Shown: positions 23,979 through 33,325 of the stretch, in pieces
Numbering within the stretch: position 1 is the first letter of the stretch
Layout of the letters: every line of letters begins with the position of its first letter
Origin: an uncultured bacterium
GTDB taxonomy: Bacteria; Spirochaetota; UBA4802; UB4802
Assembly: GCA_937920495.1 (NCBI GenBank)
Contig: CALEUQ010000017.1
Span: 1 to 64,000 of the forward strand
Direction of reading: 5' to 3'
Length of the DNA stretch: 64,000 nt
Made by a program: the position numbers and the translations under genes
Notes under the pieces: model-generated
Seen by the model: only the letters and a program-made list of their open reading frames with translations
The model's database searches: none
What the model was told of the DNA's origin: nothing

Positions 23979-25034
23979 ATGGGTGATGGTTCATTGTCCC
24001 AGGATGAAATAGATGCCCTGTTGCAAGGTGCTGATGACATGCTTGCCGGTACGGCAAGAGTACCTGCTGGAGAATTTGCTCCTTCACAGGCAGCATTATC
24101 ACCGGTAGAAAGAGAAGCGGTAGCTGATTTTTTGAACAGCAGTATGGGCAGTGTAATGCCCGCGTTATCTGGCTATTTAGGCAAGAATATAATTATTGGT
24201 AATGCCCTTGTAGAGGTTAAAAACGCTGATCAGGTACGTGCAGATTTCCCAAAACAGTATGTTCAAATTGGGGTTAATTTTTCAGGTGGCGTCAACGGCA
24301 AGAATGTCATTTTACTATCACTGAATGATGCGGGTGTTATCTCATCATTAATGATGGGGGACGATTCAGGAGCTCCCCCTGCAACGCTGACAGAAGCTCA
24401 TCAAAGTACGTTACAGGAATTTGTGAGCCAGATGATGTCCACCATAGCCACACAATTAAGCAATAAGATTGGTAAGGCAGTTAATACTACTGCACCTGAT
24501 TTGAAAATTGTTCAGGGGAACATAGATGTGCCCGGAACACCGGATGTAGTAAAAGTAACCTATAACCTTACTATACAGAATCTGATTAACTCTAAAATGT
24601 ATCATCTGATGAATATTGAACTGGCAGGCGAAATTGCCCGTGGCTCATATGTGCCGCAGATGCAGCAACCGGAATACAGGCCTGAACCTGCACAGCCCAG
24701 AACAGCATCGCAGGTGGGGATAAGCCCTGTACGGTTCCCGCCTTTAGGTGAAGGTATGCAATCAATACCAACAGGCAATATCAATCTATTGCTTGATGTG
24801 CCCATGACGCTCACTGTAGAGCTGGGGAGAACAAGGCAACTGGTTAAAGATATTTTGGGGTTAGGAGAAGGTTCCATCATTGAGCTTGATAAATTAGCCG
24901 GTGAGCCTGTTGACCTGCTAGTCAATGGCAAACTGATTGCACGCGGTGAGGTTGTTGTTATTGATGAAAATTTTGGTGTTCGTGTAACCGATATAGTGAG
25001 CCCGGCTGAACGTATCGCAAAAATGCAGTCGTAA
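23979..25034 (+). CDS. fliN: Flagellar motor switch protein FliN, FliY-type
   Basis: This is a switch-complex (C-ring) component of 351 residues. It begins with SLSQDEIDALLQG, the EIDALL motif that binds CheY-P in FliM and FliY. Residues of about 45-215 resemble a CheC-like domain (SVMPALSGYLGKNIIIGNALVEV; LQEFVSQMMSTIATQLSNKIG). After a Pro/Gln-rich linker the last 85 or so residues are a canonical FliN/SpoA domain (LLLDVPMTLTVELGRTRQLV, LGEGSIIELDKLAGEPVDLL, GEVVVIDENFGVRVTDIV). This is the FliY architecture. GGAGG precedes the ATG. Whether the CheC-like domain is catalytic cannot be judged from the sequence alone. Confidence 0.93.
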   Translation: MGDGSLSQDEIDALLQGADDMLAGTARVPAGEFAPSQAALSPVEREAVADFLNSSMGSVMPALSGYLGKNIIIGNALVEVKNADQVRADFPKQYVQIGVNFSGGVNGKNVILLSLNDAGVISSLMMGDDSGAPPATLTEAHQSTLQEFVSQMMSTIATQLSNKIGKAVNTTAPDLKIVQGNIDVPGTPDVVKVTYNLTIQNLINSKMYHLMNIELAGEIARGSYVPQMQQPEYRPEPAQPRTASQVGISPVRFPPLGEGMQSIPTGNINLLLDVPMTLTVELGRTRQLVKDILGLGEGSIIELDKLAGEPVDLLVNGKLIARGEVVVIDENFGVRVTDIVSPAERIAKMQS

Positions 25035-25066
25035 ACAGTAAATTTTCTCTATTACAGGGATACTCA

Positions 25067-25870
25067 ATGATACGTGAAATGACAATGATTAATGCACAAA
25101 TGAATCGTATGAAAAAATTTTTTTATCATTGGTTTTTATTATGTCTCATTTTCACATTATGTCCCATTACTATTAACTATCGCCCATATCAAAATATACT
25201 GTATGCAAAAGAAAGCAAAACTCTAAAAGCAGTTAAGAATGATAAAGAAAAAAACATAGAGACAAAAGAGAGTGAAGCGGCAATCATAAAGGAAAACACA
25301 GCACGGGCGGTAGATACTTCCGATGTTCAAAAAAACGACAATGAAGTGCAAAAAGGTGATTACCTGTATAATTATGAGCAGCCGCAGGTTGAAGAAGAGT
25401 CGTATGTATGGCTGATTTTCAAAACTATCTTTGTGATGGGTGTGCTTATTGCAGGTTTCTATTATTTCTTTAAATTCATTACACAAAAAGTTGCAATTAC
25501 AGCAATTGGCCAGGAAGTAATCACGATATTATCTGTGGTGCCGTTGGGGCAGAATAAATTTTTGCAGGTAGTTGATATTGCCGGAAGGGTATATGTGTTG
25601 GGTGTATCGGATAATAATATTAATCTTATCACTGAGATAAAAGATAAGGATGATATCGATAGAATACGGTTATTGAGTTCAAAATCTACACCAGTAAAAC
25701 AGGGTGGTTTCCAGGAATATCTATCCACGCAGTTAGGTAGGGTGCTTGATAAAATGAAAAACCCTAGAAAGACCTCGCAGCGTTTTTCAAGTGAAGAGAA
25801 AACAATACATGATGATGTACTTGTGGCATACAGGCAACGTTTGAAGAGATTAAATGGTGATGATGTGTAA
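25067..25870 (+). CDS. fliO: Flagellar export protein FliO/FliZ
   Basis: FliO is an accessory membrane protein for assembly of the FliP-containing export gate. The 267-residue product has an N-terminal hydrophobic leader (FYHWFLLCLIFTLCPITIN), a charged low-complexity stretch, one membrane helix (about residues 125-145, VWLIFKTIFVMGVLIAGFYYFF) and a cytoplasmic domain. That domain has the family pattern ITILSVVPLGQNKFLQVVDIAGRVYVLGVSD. It lies directly before fliP, the usual position. CAGGGA supports the start at 25067. Confidence 0.88.
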   Translation: MIREMTMINAQMNRMKKFFYHWFLLCLIFTLCPITINYRPYQNILYAKESKTLKAVKNDKEKNIETKESEAAIIKENTARAVDTSDVQKNDNEVQKGDYLYNYEQPQVEEESYVWLIFKTIFVMGVLIAGFYYFFKFITQKVAITAIGQEVITILSVVPLGQNKFLQVVDIAGRVYVLGVSDNNINLITEIKDKDDIDRIRLLSSKSTPVKQGGFQEYLSTQLGRVLDKMKNPRKTSQRFSSEEKTIHDDVLVAYRQRLKRLNGDDV

Positions 25871-25876
25871 AGCGCT

Positions 25877-26671
25877 ATGAAGAGTATCAAAAGTAAACAT
25901 ATAATAATTATAATGGCAACAGTGATTGTGTTGTGTGGTATAGGTGTTATGTGTATGGATGTTGCGTTTGCTCAGAAAGCAGGCAATGTCAGGATGCCTA
26001 TTCCAAAAATTGGTTTTGATATTGAAGAAGCAAAAACTCCAAAGGATGTGTCGCTTGGCCTGCAGATTTTGTTTTTGCTGACCATTTTGACACTGGCACC
26101 GTCTATCATTATGATGATGACATCGTTTACACGAGTTGTCATTGTACTGGATTTTGTGCGGCGTGCGCTATCCTTGCAACAGATGCCACCCACACAGGTC
26201 ATTGTGGGTCTTGCAATTTTCCTTACGATATTTATTATGTCGCCTACGCTTACTGAGATAAATGATAAAGCACTGCAACCATATCTCAAAGGGCAGATCA
26301 GCAATGAAGAGTTCTATAATAAAGGCATGGAGCCACTGCGCAAGTTTATGCTCAAGCAAACTCGCAAAAAAGACATAGCGCTTTTTATTGAACTGGCAAA
26401 ACTGGAACGGCCCAAAACCGAAGATGATGTCCCAACATATTGCCTTATCCCGGCGTTTATGATCAGTGAACTAAAACGTGCATTTGAAATGGGTGTGTAT
26501 ATCTTTATCCCGTTTATTGTTATAGATATGATTGTGGCAAGTGCCCTTATGGCAATGGGTATGATCATGCTGCCGCCTATCATGATTTCATTGCCATTTA
26601 AGATTGTACTTTTTGTGCTGGTAGATGGATGGAATCTGCTTACGTATGAGCTGGTAAAGTCGTTTATGTAG
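25877..26671 (+). CDS. fliP: Flagellar type III export gate protein FliP
   Basis: FliP is the core pore-forming subunit of the flagellar export gate. The 264-residue protein has a cleavable-type leader (VIVLCGIGVMCMDVAFA), membrane helices and the FliP signatures: LAPSIIMMMTSFTRVVIVLDFVRR, then PPTQVIVGLAIFLTIFIMSP, then PAFMISELKRAFEMGVYIFIPF. It ends with MISLPFKIVLFVLVDGWNLL. It is placed between fliO and fliQ, with short gaps on each side. Confidence 0.97.
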   Translation: MKSIKSKHIIIIMATVIVLCGIGVMCMDVAFAQKAGNVRMPIPKIGFDIEEAKTPKDVSLGLQILFLLTILTLAPSIIMMMTSFTRVVIVLDFVRRALSLQQMPPTQVIVGLAIFLTIFIMSPTLTEINDKALQPYLKGQISNEEFYNKGMEPLRKFMLKQTRKKDIALFIELAKLERPKTEDDVPTYCLIPAFMISELKRAFEMGVYIFIPFIVIDMIVASALMAMGMIMLPPIMISLPFKIVLFVLVDGWNLLTYELVKSFM

Positions 26672-26680
26672 GAGAAGATT

Positions 26681-26953
26681 ATGACAGATGTTGAAGTAAT
26701 AAAGATTCTTCGCGAAGCATTGATGGTTACTATGGTAGTTTCAGCTCCTATTCTTGGTATTGGTATGTTTGTGGGGTTAATTATCTCAATCTTTCAGACA
26801 ACAACGTCCATTCAGGAGCAGACTCTGACATTTGTCCCAAAGATTATTGCCATATTTGCTGCATTGATACTGTTTGCAGCATGGATTCTTCACACCCTGG
26901 TAGCGTATACTAAAGGATTATTCATGATGATTTCTAAATTGGGTGCCGGATAA
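26681..26953 (+). CDS. fliQ: Flagellar export gate protein FliQ
   Basis: This 90-residue gate subunit has two membrane helices (ALMVTMVVSAPILGIGMFVGLIIS and IFAALILFAAWILHTLVAY) linked by the family segment IFQTTTSIQEQTLTFVPKI. AGGAG precedes the ATG. Its stop overlaps the fliR start (TAATG), indicating coupled translation. Confidence 0.96.
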   Translation: MTDVEVIKILREALMVTMVVSAPILGIGMFVGLIISIFQTTTSIQEQTLTFVPKIIAIFAALILFAAWILHTLVAYTKGLFMMISKLGAG

Positions 26954-27732
26954 TGGAATATTTTGTATATCAGTTTCAGGCATTCTTTCTGGTGCTGGTG
27001 CGTATGACAGCAATGATGGTAATTGCTCCATTTTTTTCAAGTGGGGCTATTCCTTTACTTATGAGGGGGGCGCTTTCGTTTTTTGTTTCACTGGTTATCT
27101 TTCCAGTGCTGTCAATAAGCAATGCTGCTGTAACAGGGAATATGGGTGTCTACTACCTTATGGTTGTGCAGGAGATAATAATTGGGCTGTATATTGGGTT
27201 TTTAGTAAGTGTGGTGTTTTCAGCGTTTCAGCTTTCCGGGCAGTATTTTTCGGTGCAGATAGGCTTTGGCATAAATGAAGTCATAGACCCGCTTGCTCAG
27301 ATTTCCATACCACTTGTGGGGCAGCTAAAAAATATTATTGGACTTTTGGTTTTCTTAGCAATTAACGGCCACCATTTTATGATAAAAGCAATTTTTCATT
27401 CGTATGAACTGGCTCCAGCATTTGCGCTTAAAGGTGAAAGCCTTCAGGCATTTTTAAAATTTTTAGCTCATTCATTCAGCGGCATGTTTGTGATAGCGCT
27501 GAAGATTTCACTTCCCATAATAGCGGCGGTATTTCTGGTTTCGGTGAGTCTTGGGATACTTGCAAAGGCTGCACCACAGATGAATATTATGATGCTGGGT
27601 TTCCCATTTAAGATTGCTGTGGCATTTGGTATGATGATCCTTATTTCGCCGCTCATTGTCAGGGTTATGAATGTATCCTTAGAAAGGACGTTTCAGTTCA
27701 TTGTGAAGGTTTTGAGGTACTGGCCGGTATGA
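26953..27732 (+). CDS. fliR: Flagellar export gate protein FliR
   Basis: FliR completes the FliP-FliQ-FliR export gate. The 259-residue protein has about six membrane helices and the family motifs LVRMTAMMVIAPFFSSGAIPLLMRGAL, IGFGINEVIDPLAQISIP, LAINGHHFMIKAI and ILAKAAPQMNIMMLGFPFK. It overlaps fliQ by one base and flhB by four bases (ATGA). Confidence 0.96.
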   Translation: MEYFVYQFQAFFLVLVRMTAMMVIAPFFSSGAIPLLMRGALSFFVSLVIFPVLSISNAAVTGNMGVYYLMVVQEIIIGLYIGFLVSVVFSAFQLSGQYFSVQIGFGINEVIDPLAQISIPLVGQLKNIIGLLVFLAINGHHFMIKAIFHSYELAPAFALKGESLQAFLKFLAHSFSGMFVIALKISLPIIAAVFLVSVSLGILAKAAPQMNIMMLGFPFKIAVAFGMMILISPLIVRVMNVSLERTFQFIVKVLRYWPV

Positions 27733-28886
27733 AATGGGAAAGTAACATATATGACGATTTACTATCGCTACACATTAATAGTACGATAGTTTTTGACCTT
27801 CAGCTTTTTGCAGCCGAAGACGAGGGCAGGACTGAAGAGCCTACCGAGAAGAAGCTGCGTGAAGCGCGTGAAAAAGGTCAGGTTGCCAAAACCGAGGAAT
27901 TGCCACAGGCTTTAGTTGTTATCTTTGCCATGATTACTATTGTTGTGTTTTGCGGTTTTATCTTTGAAACAATTATACGGATGATGCATTACTATCTAAC
28001 ACATTTTTCGCATTTTCAGCTTACTGAGCGCAGTTTATTTCATGAGGCGATAGCAACCGGCATTGAATCTGGCAAGATACTGTTGCCAATATTTGTTGCT
28101 ACCGTGGTTGCCGCATTGCTGGGCAATATTGCACAGGTGGGATTCCAGATATCCACACATCCACTTAAGTTTGATCCTTCAAAGATAAAATTTGATCCTG
28201 CAACAATGGCGCGCAAGATATTCTTTTCCCGCCAGGTTGCCATGAACCTTTTCAAATCGATATTCAAGGTGGTAGTTATTGGCTTTGTATGTTATCTGGT
28301 TATCAGCAATGATTTTGATGAATTGATCAAAACACCTGATATAAGCGTTGGCCTTGCATTTCAGAATATTTCAATAATTGCCCTTAAGCTAATTATCTGG
28401 TCCACAGTGTGCCTGCTTATTCTTTCAATTCCTGATTATATTTTCCAGAAACGTGAATACATTGAATCGTTAAAAATGACCAAACAGGAATTGAAAGAAG
28501 AATGGAAGGAAACCGTTGGCGACCCGCATGTGCGGGCACGATTACAGGAAATGCAGCGCGAGCTTATTATGCGCAACATGATACGTGAAGTGCCTAAAGC
28601 AGATGTGGTGGTCACAAACCCCACGCATTTTGCTATAGCCATGCGATATGAACCGGATGCAATGTATGCACCAATGGTTATTGCAAAAGGTGTTGATGCA
28701 ATGGCTTTAAGAATACGGCAGATAGCCCTTGATAACAACATACTTGTGATTGAGAATAGACCCCTTGCACAGGAATTATATACACGTGTGGAAGTGGGTG
28801 ATATTATACCTGAAGATTTATTCTATGCCGTTTCATTAATTTATGCTGAAGTGTATAAGAAAAGAAATTTTAAGGCTGCAATATAA
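27729..28886 (+). CDS. flhB: Flagellar export switch protein FlhB
   Basis: FlhB switches export specificity from hook to filament substrates. The 385-residue protein has the N-terminal signature DEGRTEEPTEKKLREAREKGQVAKT, four membrane helices, and a cytoplasmic domain with the self-cleavage site NPTH (VVVTNPTHFAIAMRY) and then the VDAMALRIRQIALDNNILVIENRPLA pattern. The product carries an extra N-terminal stretch of about 28 residues before the usual start of the family. Its start overlaps the fliR stop by ATGA. Confidence 0.97.
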   Translation: MKWESNIYDDLLSLHINSTIVFDLQLFAAEDEGRTEEPTEKKLREAREKGQVAKTEELPQALVVIFAMITIVVFCGFIFETIIRMMHYYLTHFSHFQLTERSLFHEAIATGIESGKILLPIFVATVVAALLGNIAQVGFQISTHPLKFDPSKIKFDPATMARKIFFSRQVAMNLFKSIFKVVVIGFVCYLVISNDFDELIKTPDISVGLAFQNISIIALKLIIWSTVCLLILSIPDYIFQKREYIESLKMTKQELKEEWKETVGDPHVRARLQEMQRELIMRNMIREVPKADVVVTNPTHFAIAMRYEPDAMYAPMVIAKGVDAMALRIRQIALDNNILVIENRPLAQELYTRVEVGDIIPEDLFYAVSLIYAEVYKKRNFKAAI

Positions 28887-28901
28887 TTGTTGAGGTAGCG
28901 T

Positions 28902-30983
28902 ATGGCAGAACAAACATACGATTTTTCATGGATGCAAAAGAGCGATATTTTGCTTGGCATTGGTGTTATTGCAGTTGTTACCATGCTGGTTATACCTTTG
29001 CCAACATTCCTTCTGGATTTTCTCATGGCAATAAGCATCATGCTCGGGATATTGATATTGCTGGTAGTAATGTATGTACCGCGCTCTTTTGATTTTTCTG
29101 TGTTTCCTGCCTTGCTGCTTATAACTACAGTGTACAGACTGGCACTCAACGTATCATCAACCCGTTTGATACTGTTGCAGGGTGCAGCATTTGATGGAAA
29201 GATCATACGCACCTTTGGCGAGTTTGTTGTTGGTGGTAATTATGTTATTGGATTTATAGTATTTATAATCCTGGTGGCAGTGCAGTTTATTGTTATCACA
29301 AAAGGCGCAACTAGAACAGCCGAAGTAGCAGCCCGTTTTACATTGGATGCGATGCCGGCAAAATTGATGAGTATAGATTCAGACCTTTCCAATGGCATCA
29401 TCAACGAAGAAGAAGCATTGCGCCGCAGGCGTGAAGTCCGTAAAGAAGCTGATTTCTATGGAGCCATGGATGGTGCCTCAAAATTTGTACAGGGCGATGT
29501 GAAAGTTGGCATTATCATTACAATAGTCAATATAATCGGTGGCTTTATCATCGGCATGGTAATGCGCGGTGAAACTTTTGATGTAGCGGTCCATACGTAT
29601 ACGTTATTGTCGATAGGCGATGGCCTTGTTGCCCAGATTCCATCATTGCTGATTACTACAGCAACAGGTATTATTGTTACTCGTGCAGTATCTGAGGACA
29701 GCCTTGGCAAAGACCTATCAGCGCAGTTAGGTTCCCAACCACGGGCACTGATGCTTACTGCTGCTGCCCTGGGGCTTTCTGCAATCATTCCGGGTTTCCC
29801 TAAGATTACGCTTATTCTGCTTGCGTTAGGAATTGGTGCATTGGGGTATCTCTTAAAACAAACTGAAGAAGAACAAATAGAAAAAACAAAGATTGAGCAG
29901 AAAGAAGCAGCATTAAAGACACATAAACCGGAATCGGTTATACCGCTCATTCAGGTTGATCCTCTTGAAGTTGAAATTGGTTACAGTCTTATACCATTGG
30001 CTGATCCTGATCAGGGAGGGACACTGCTTGATAGGATAACCAATATACGCAGACGCAGTGCACTGGAAATGGGGCTCATAGTACCGCCAATCCGTATACG
30101 AGACAATATGGAACTTGCACCACAGGATTATTCCATTTTAATTAAGGGTGTTGAGGTTGGACATGGCAGCCTGCAGGTAGGCAAGCTTATGGCAATGGAT
30201 CCGGGTACTGTGGAGGAAAAAATTGAAGGTGTTGAATTTACCGAACCTGTGTTTAACCTTAAAGCAATATGGATTGACCCTGATAACAGGGATATTGCTG
30301 AACGCAGAGGATATACTGTTGTAGATTGTCCAACCATCATTGCCACGCATCTCACTGAAATAATACGCAGGCATGCGGATGAAATTCTTGGCAGGCAGGA
30401 GGTGCAACAGCTTATTGATACAATAAAGAATGACTATCCAGCTGTGGTTAACGAACTGGTAGGTGAAAAGAAGCTTAGTATTGGTGAAATACAGAAAGTA
30501 TTGCAGAACTTACTTCGTGAACGTGTTTCAATACGCAATATGGTTACCATTCTTGAAACGCTTGCAAGCTATTCTGACTATACCAAAGATATAGGATTGT
30601 TGACTGAATACGTGCGTGTTGCATTGGCACGCCAGATATGCAGGGAATATGCTGATAAAAATAATACACTTTCAGTAATTACAGTAGATCCAGAGATAGA
30701 AACAATAATTAGATCATCAATTCATGAGGATCCGGTTGAAGGAAGAATTGTGAGCCTTGATCCGGATACGCATAGAGAGGTGCTGGATAGTTTGCTAAGT
30801 TCATATTCAAAGGCACGGAGTGCAGGATTTGCGCCAGTGTATTTAGTTTCACCACATATTAGAAGTGTTCTGTTTACATTACTTGAAAGGGAAGTACCCG
30901 ATCCGGTTGTTCTTTCATATAATGAAATTGTGCCCGAGATAAGAGTTAACGTTATAGGTACTGCGTTGTTACGGGCAGCATGA
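28902..30983 (+). CDS. flhA: Flagellar export protein FlhA
   Basis: FlhA is the large export-gate subunit that receives substrates from chaperones. The 693-residue protein has eight or so membrane helices in residues 15-330, the FHIPEP-type motif (FPALLLITTVYRLALNVSSTRLIL), the cytoplasmic loop RTAEVAARFTLDAMPAKLMSID with a stretch of conserved acidic and Arg residues, and a C-terminal cytoplasmic domain (from about residue 350). GTTGAGGT precedes the ATG. It lies between flhB and flhF as in most spirochaetes. Confidence 0.97.
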   Translation: MAEQTYDFSWMQKSDILLGIGVIAVVTMLVIPLPTFLLDFLMAISIMLGILILLVVMYVPRSFDFSVFPALLLITTVYRLALNVSSTRLILLQGAAFDGKIIRTFGEFVVGGNYVIGFIVFIILVAVQFIVITKGATRTAEVAARFTLDAMPAKLMSIDSDLSNGIINEEEALRRRREVRKEADFYGAMDGASKFVQGDVKVGIIITIVNIIGGFIIGMVMRGETFDVAVHTYTLLSIGDGLVAQIPSLLITTATGIIVTRAVSEDSLGKDLSAQLGSQPRALMLTAAALGLSAIIPGFPKITLILLALGIGALGYLLKQTEEEQIEKTKIEQKEAALKTHKPESVIPLIQVDPLEVEIGYSLIPLADPDQGGTLLDRITNIRRRSALEMGLIVPPIRIRDNMELAPQDYSILIKGVEVGHGSLQVGKLMAMDPGTVEEKIEGVEFTEPVFNLKAIWIDPDNRDIAERRGYTVVDCPTIIATHLTEIIRRHADEILGRQEVQQLIDTIKNDYPAVVNELVGEKKLSIGEIQKVLQNLLRERVSIRNMVTILETLASYSDYTKDIGLLTEYVRVALARQICREYADKNNTLSVITVDPEIETIIRSSIHEDPVEGRIVSLDPDTHREVLDSLLSSYSKARSAGFAPVYLVSPHIRSVLFTLLEREVPDPVVLSYNEIVPEIRVNVIGTALLRAA

Positions 30984-31016
30984 TATAATAAAAATTAAAA
31001 TGAGAGGTGTTTTACA

Positions 31017-32324
31017 ATGAGATACGTAAAAATTAAAGCACGCACCTATAATGAAGCAATGATGAAACTCAAGATGGAGCATGGTGATGATGCTATACCT
31101 ATCAGCCATAAAAATGTTAAAGAAGGTGGTTTCTTCAATACAGGCTTGTTTGCAAGGGATTTTGTTGAATTAACTGCAGCCATACCTGATGTAAAGCCTG
31201 CTAAATTAAAGCCAAAGAAGAATATTGACTTAACTGTTGGAACTAATGACAATATAAACGAGCTTTTAAAGCAGGTTATAGAAAAACCTGAAAGTGAGCC
31301 TCATAAAAAACTGAATACGGGGCTGGAACAGCTTTTAACACAGAGTATATTGCAATCAAAAAAACAGGAAGATGTTAAACCTGTCACAAAGCCTGCAGAA
31401 GAACAAAAAGTTGAAACAGCTGACACTTCATACATTAAATTAGAAAAAGAATTTAATGAATTAAAAGCATTACTTATGAATCTTGTTGAGCAAAAACAGG
31501 AAAGGTTGTCATCTAATATATGCCAGGATAGTAGCGATATATATTTTAAACCTTATAAGGAGATTCTGCGTAAAAATGATATGGACGATGAAGAATGTAA
31601 CTCGCTTTTAGATGAAGTAAAACGCAATGTAAGTAGTGAAGATATGAAAGATAAGTATAAGATTGAAAAGACATTGCGTGAACTTATAAAAAGCAGGATA
31701 GTGGTGAGTGGTCCTATTGACAGGGGTAAAAGAAAGAGGGTATTGATGTTTGTAGGCCCAACAGGGGTTGGCAAAACAACAACAATGGCAAAATTAGGTG
31801 CCATACTGTCTCTGCGGCAGGGTTTGAAGGTGTCCTTTATTACAATTGATAATTATCGCATTGCAGCAACTGAGCAGCTTAAAAAATATGCTGAAATAAT
31901 GCGAATACCAATTCATGTTGTAACCGACCCGGCAGATTTTAAAGAAATAGTTGAAAATGAAAAAGCTGACATTATAATGGTAGACACATCGGGAAGAAGT
32001 CATAGAAATGATTTAAAGATTGCCGAAATAAAAAATTTTGTTGATAACTGTACCTGTGAGATTATGAAGATACTGTGTGTAAGTGCCAACACAAAACGCA
32101 GCGACCTGGTTGATGTTTTCAAAGCGTATGATATTCTTCATATTGATAGTGTGATAATTACAAAGGTTGATGAAACATCATATATTGGTAATGTTATCTC
32201 TGTAGCCGATAAGTATAATAAGCCTATATCATATATTACCAATGGGCAGGAAGTTCCAAATGATATAGCTATTGCTGAACCCGATATGATGGTGAATATG
32301 ATACTGGAATCAACTATGCGGTAA
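31017..32324 (+). CDS. flhF: Flagellar biosynthesis SRP-like GTPase FlhF
   Basis: FlhF is a signal-recognition-particle-type GTPase that sets flagellar position and number. The 435-residue protein has a variable N-terminal basic domain (residues 1-150), then the NG domain. Visible GTPase motifs are the P-loop VGPTGVGKTTTMAKLG near residue 245, TIDNYRIAATEQLKKYAEIM, and the G3 motif VDTSGRSHRND. The next gene, flhG, encodes the regulator of FlhF GTPase activity. GAGAGG precedes the start. Confidence 0.96.
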   Translation: MRYVKIKARTYNEAMMKLKMEHGDDAIPISHKNVKEGGFFNTGLFARDFVELTAAIPDVKPAKLKPKKNIDLTVGTNDNINELLKQVIEKPESEPHKKLNTGLEQLLTQSILQSKKQEDVKPVTKPAEEQKVETADTSYIKLEKEFNELKALLMNLVEQKQERLSSNICQDSSDIYFKPYKEILRKNDMDDEECNSLLDEVKRNVSSEDMKDKYKIEKTLRELIKSRIVVSGPIDRGKRKRVLMFVGPTGVGKTTTMAKLGAILSLRQGLKVSFITIDNYRIAATEQLKKYAEIMRIPIHVVTDPADFKEIVENEKADIIMVDTSGRSHRNDLKIAEIKNFVDNCTCEIMKILCVSANTKRSDLVDVFKAYDILHIDSVIITKVDETSYIGNVISVADKYNKPISYITNGQEVPNDIAIAEPDMMVNMILESTMR

Positions 32325-32334
32325 GGAGGGCACC

Positions 32335-33216
32335 TTGGATCAGGCTGCAAATTTACGGAGATTAGTAATACAAAATAATGCTACTCGTAAAACCAAAACA
32401 ATAGCTATTACCAGTGGCAAAGGTGGAGTTGGCAAAACAAGTGTAGCGGTTAGCCTTGCTATAGCACTTGCTAAAAGAAATTTTTCTGTTACATTGTTAG
32501 ATGCTGACCTTGGGCTTGCTAATGTGAATGTTGTATTGGGTATTATACCAAAATACAATCTTTACCATGTGATTAAAGGAAAGAAAAAATTAGAGGAGAT
32601 AATTATTGATGTCCCTGAAGGGATAAAGATAATCGCCGGTGCTTCAGGATTCCATCAGCTTGCAAATTTAGATGTTAAACAGCGAGAATATTTTATCAAG
32701 TCACTATCGGAACTCAATGATGATGATTACATGATCATCGATACCGGTGCAGGTATTTCACAAAACGTGCTAAGTTTCTTGGTGGCTTCAGATGAAGTGA
32801 TAGTTGTTACTACGCCAGAGCCTACGGCAATCACAGATGCATACGGTACCATTAAGGCAATTGCAGCCAATGATCCTGAGAAAACGGTTAAACTTCTGGT
32901 AAATAGGGCGCAAACGGTAACTGAGGCAAAGAAGGTGGCTCAGAGGGTAATTAATATTGCAGGGCAGTTTTTAAATATTAAAGTTGATAATTTAGGGTTT
33001 ATATTTGATGATATGTATGTTGCCAAGTCGATACGGAATCAAAAACCGTTTATAGTGAGCTATCCTAAATCAAAAGCTTCAACCTGTGTTGAAATTATCG
33101 CTGACAGGGTTGCAAATATTGAGTCAGATACCGATAGGGGCACAGGGATGCTAAGCTTCTTTAGAAGATTTTTTGGTCACTATGAGTCTGAGAATGAGGA
33201 GGATTCACTTCAATAG
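32335..33216 (+). CDS. flhG: MinD-like ATPase FlhG
   Basis: FlhG is a ParA/MinD-type ATPase that activates FlhF and limits flagellar number. The 293-residue protein shows the deviant Walker A TSGKGGVGKTSVAVSLA, then LLDADLGLANVNVVLG, and the Walker B-like IDTGAGIS. The start is TTG at 32335: AAGGAGGGCACC is exactly placed and no nearer ATG fits. It follows flhF by about 10 bases. Confidence 0.95.
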   Translation: MDQAANLRRLVIQNNATRKTKTIAITSGKGGVGKTSVAVSLAIALAKRNFSVTLLDADLGLANVNVVLGIIPKYNLYHVIKGKKKLEEIIIDVPEGIKIIAGASGFHQLANLDVKQREYFIKSLSELNDDDYMIIDTGAGISQNVLSFLVASDEVIVVTTPEPTAITDAYGTIKAIAANDPEKTVKLLVNRAQTVTEAKKVAQRVINIAGQFLNIKVDNLGFIFDDMYVAKSIRNQKPFIVSYPKSKASTCVEIIADRVANIESDTDRGTGMLSFFRRFFGHYESENEEDSLQ

Positions 33217-33325
33217 GTACCAGTAAAAGTGTACGTTAATTATTACTTGATTTAATTAAACTAAATTACTATTTTTGAAATAGTAAAGGTTTAATAACAA
33301 GAAATTAAAACGGATATAATAAAAA

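Noticed and set aside
30984..31016. Terminator between flhA and flhF
   Set aside because: The short gap contains no inverted repeat, and the genes are co-directional.
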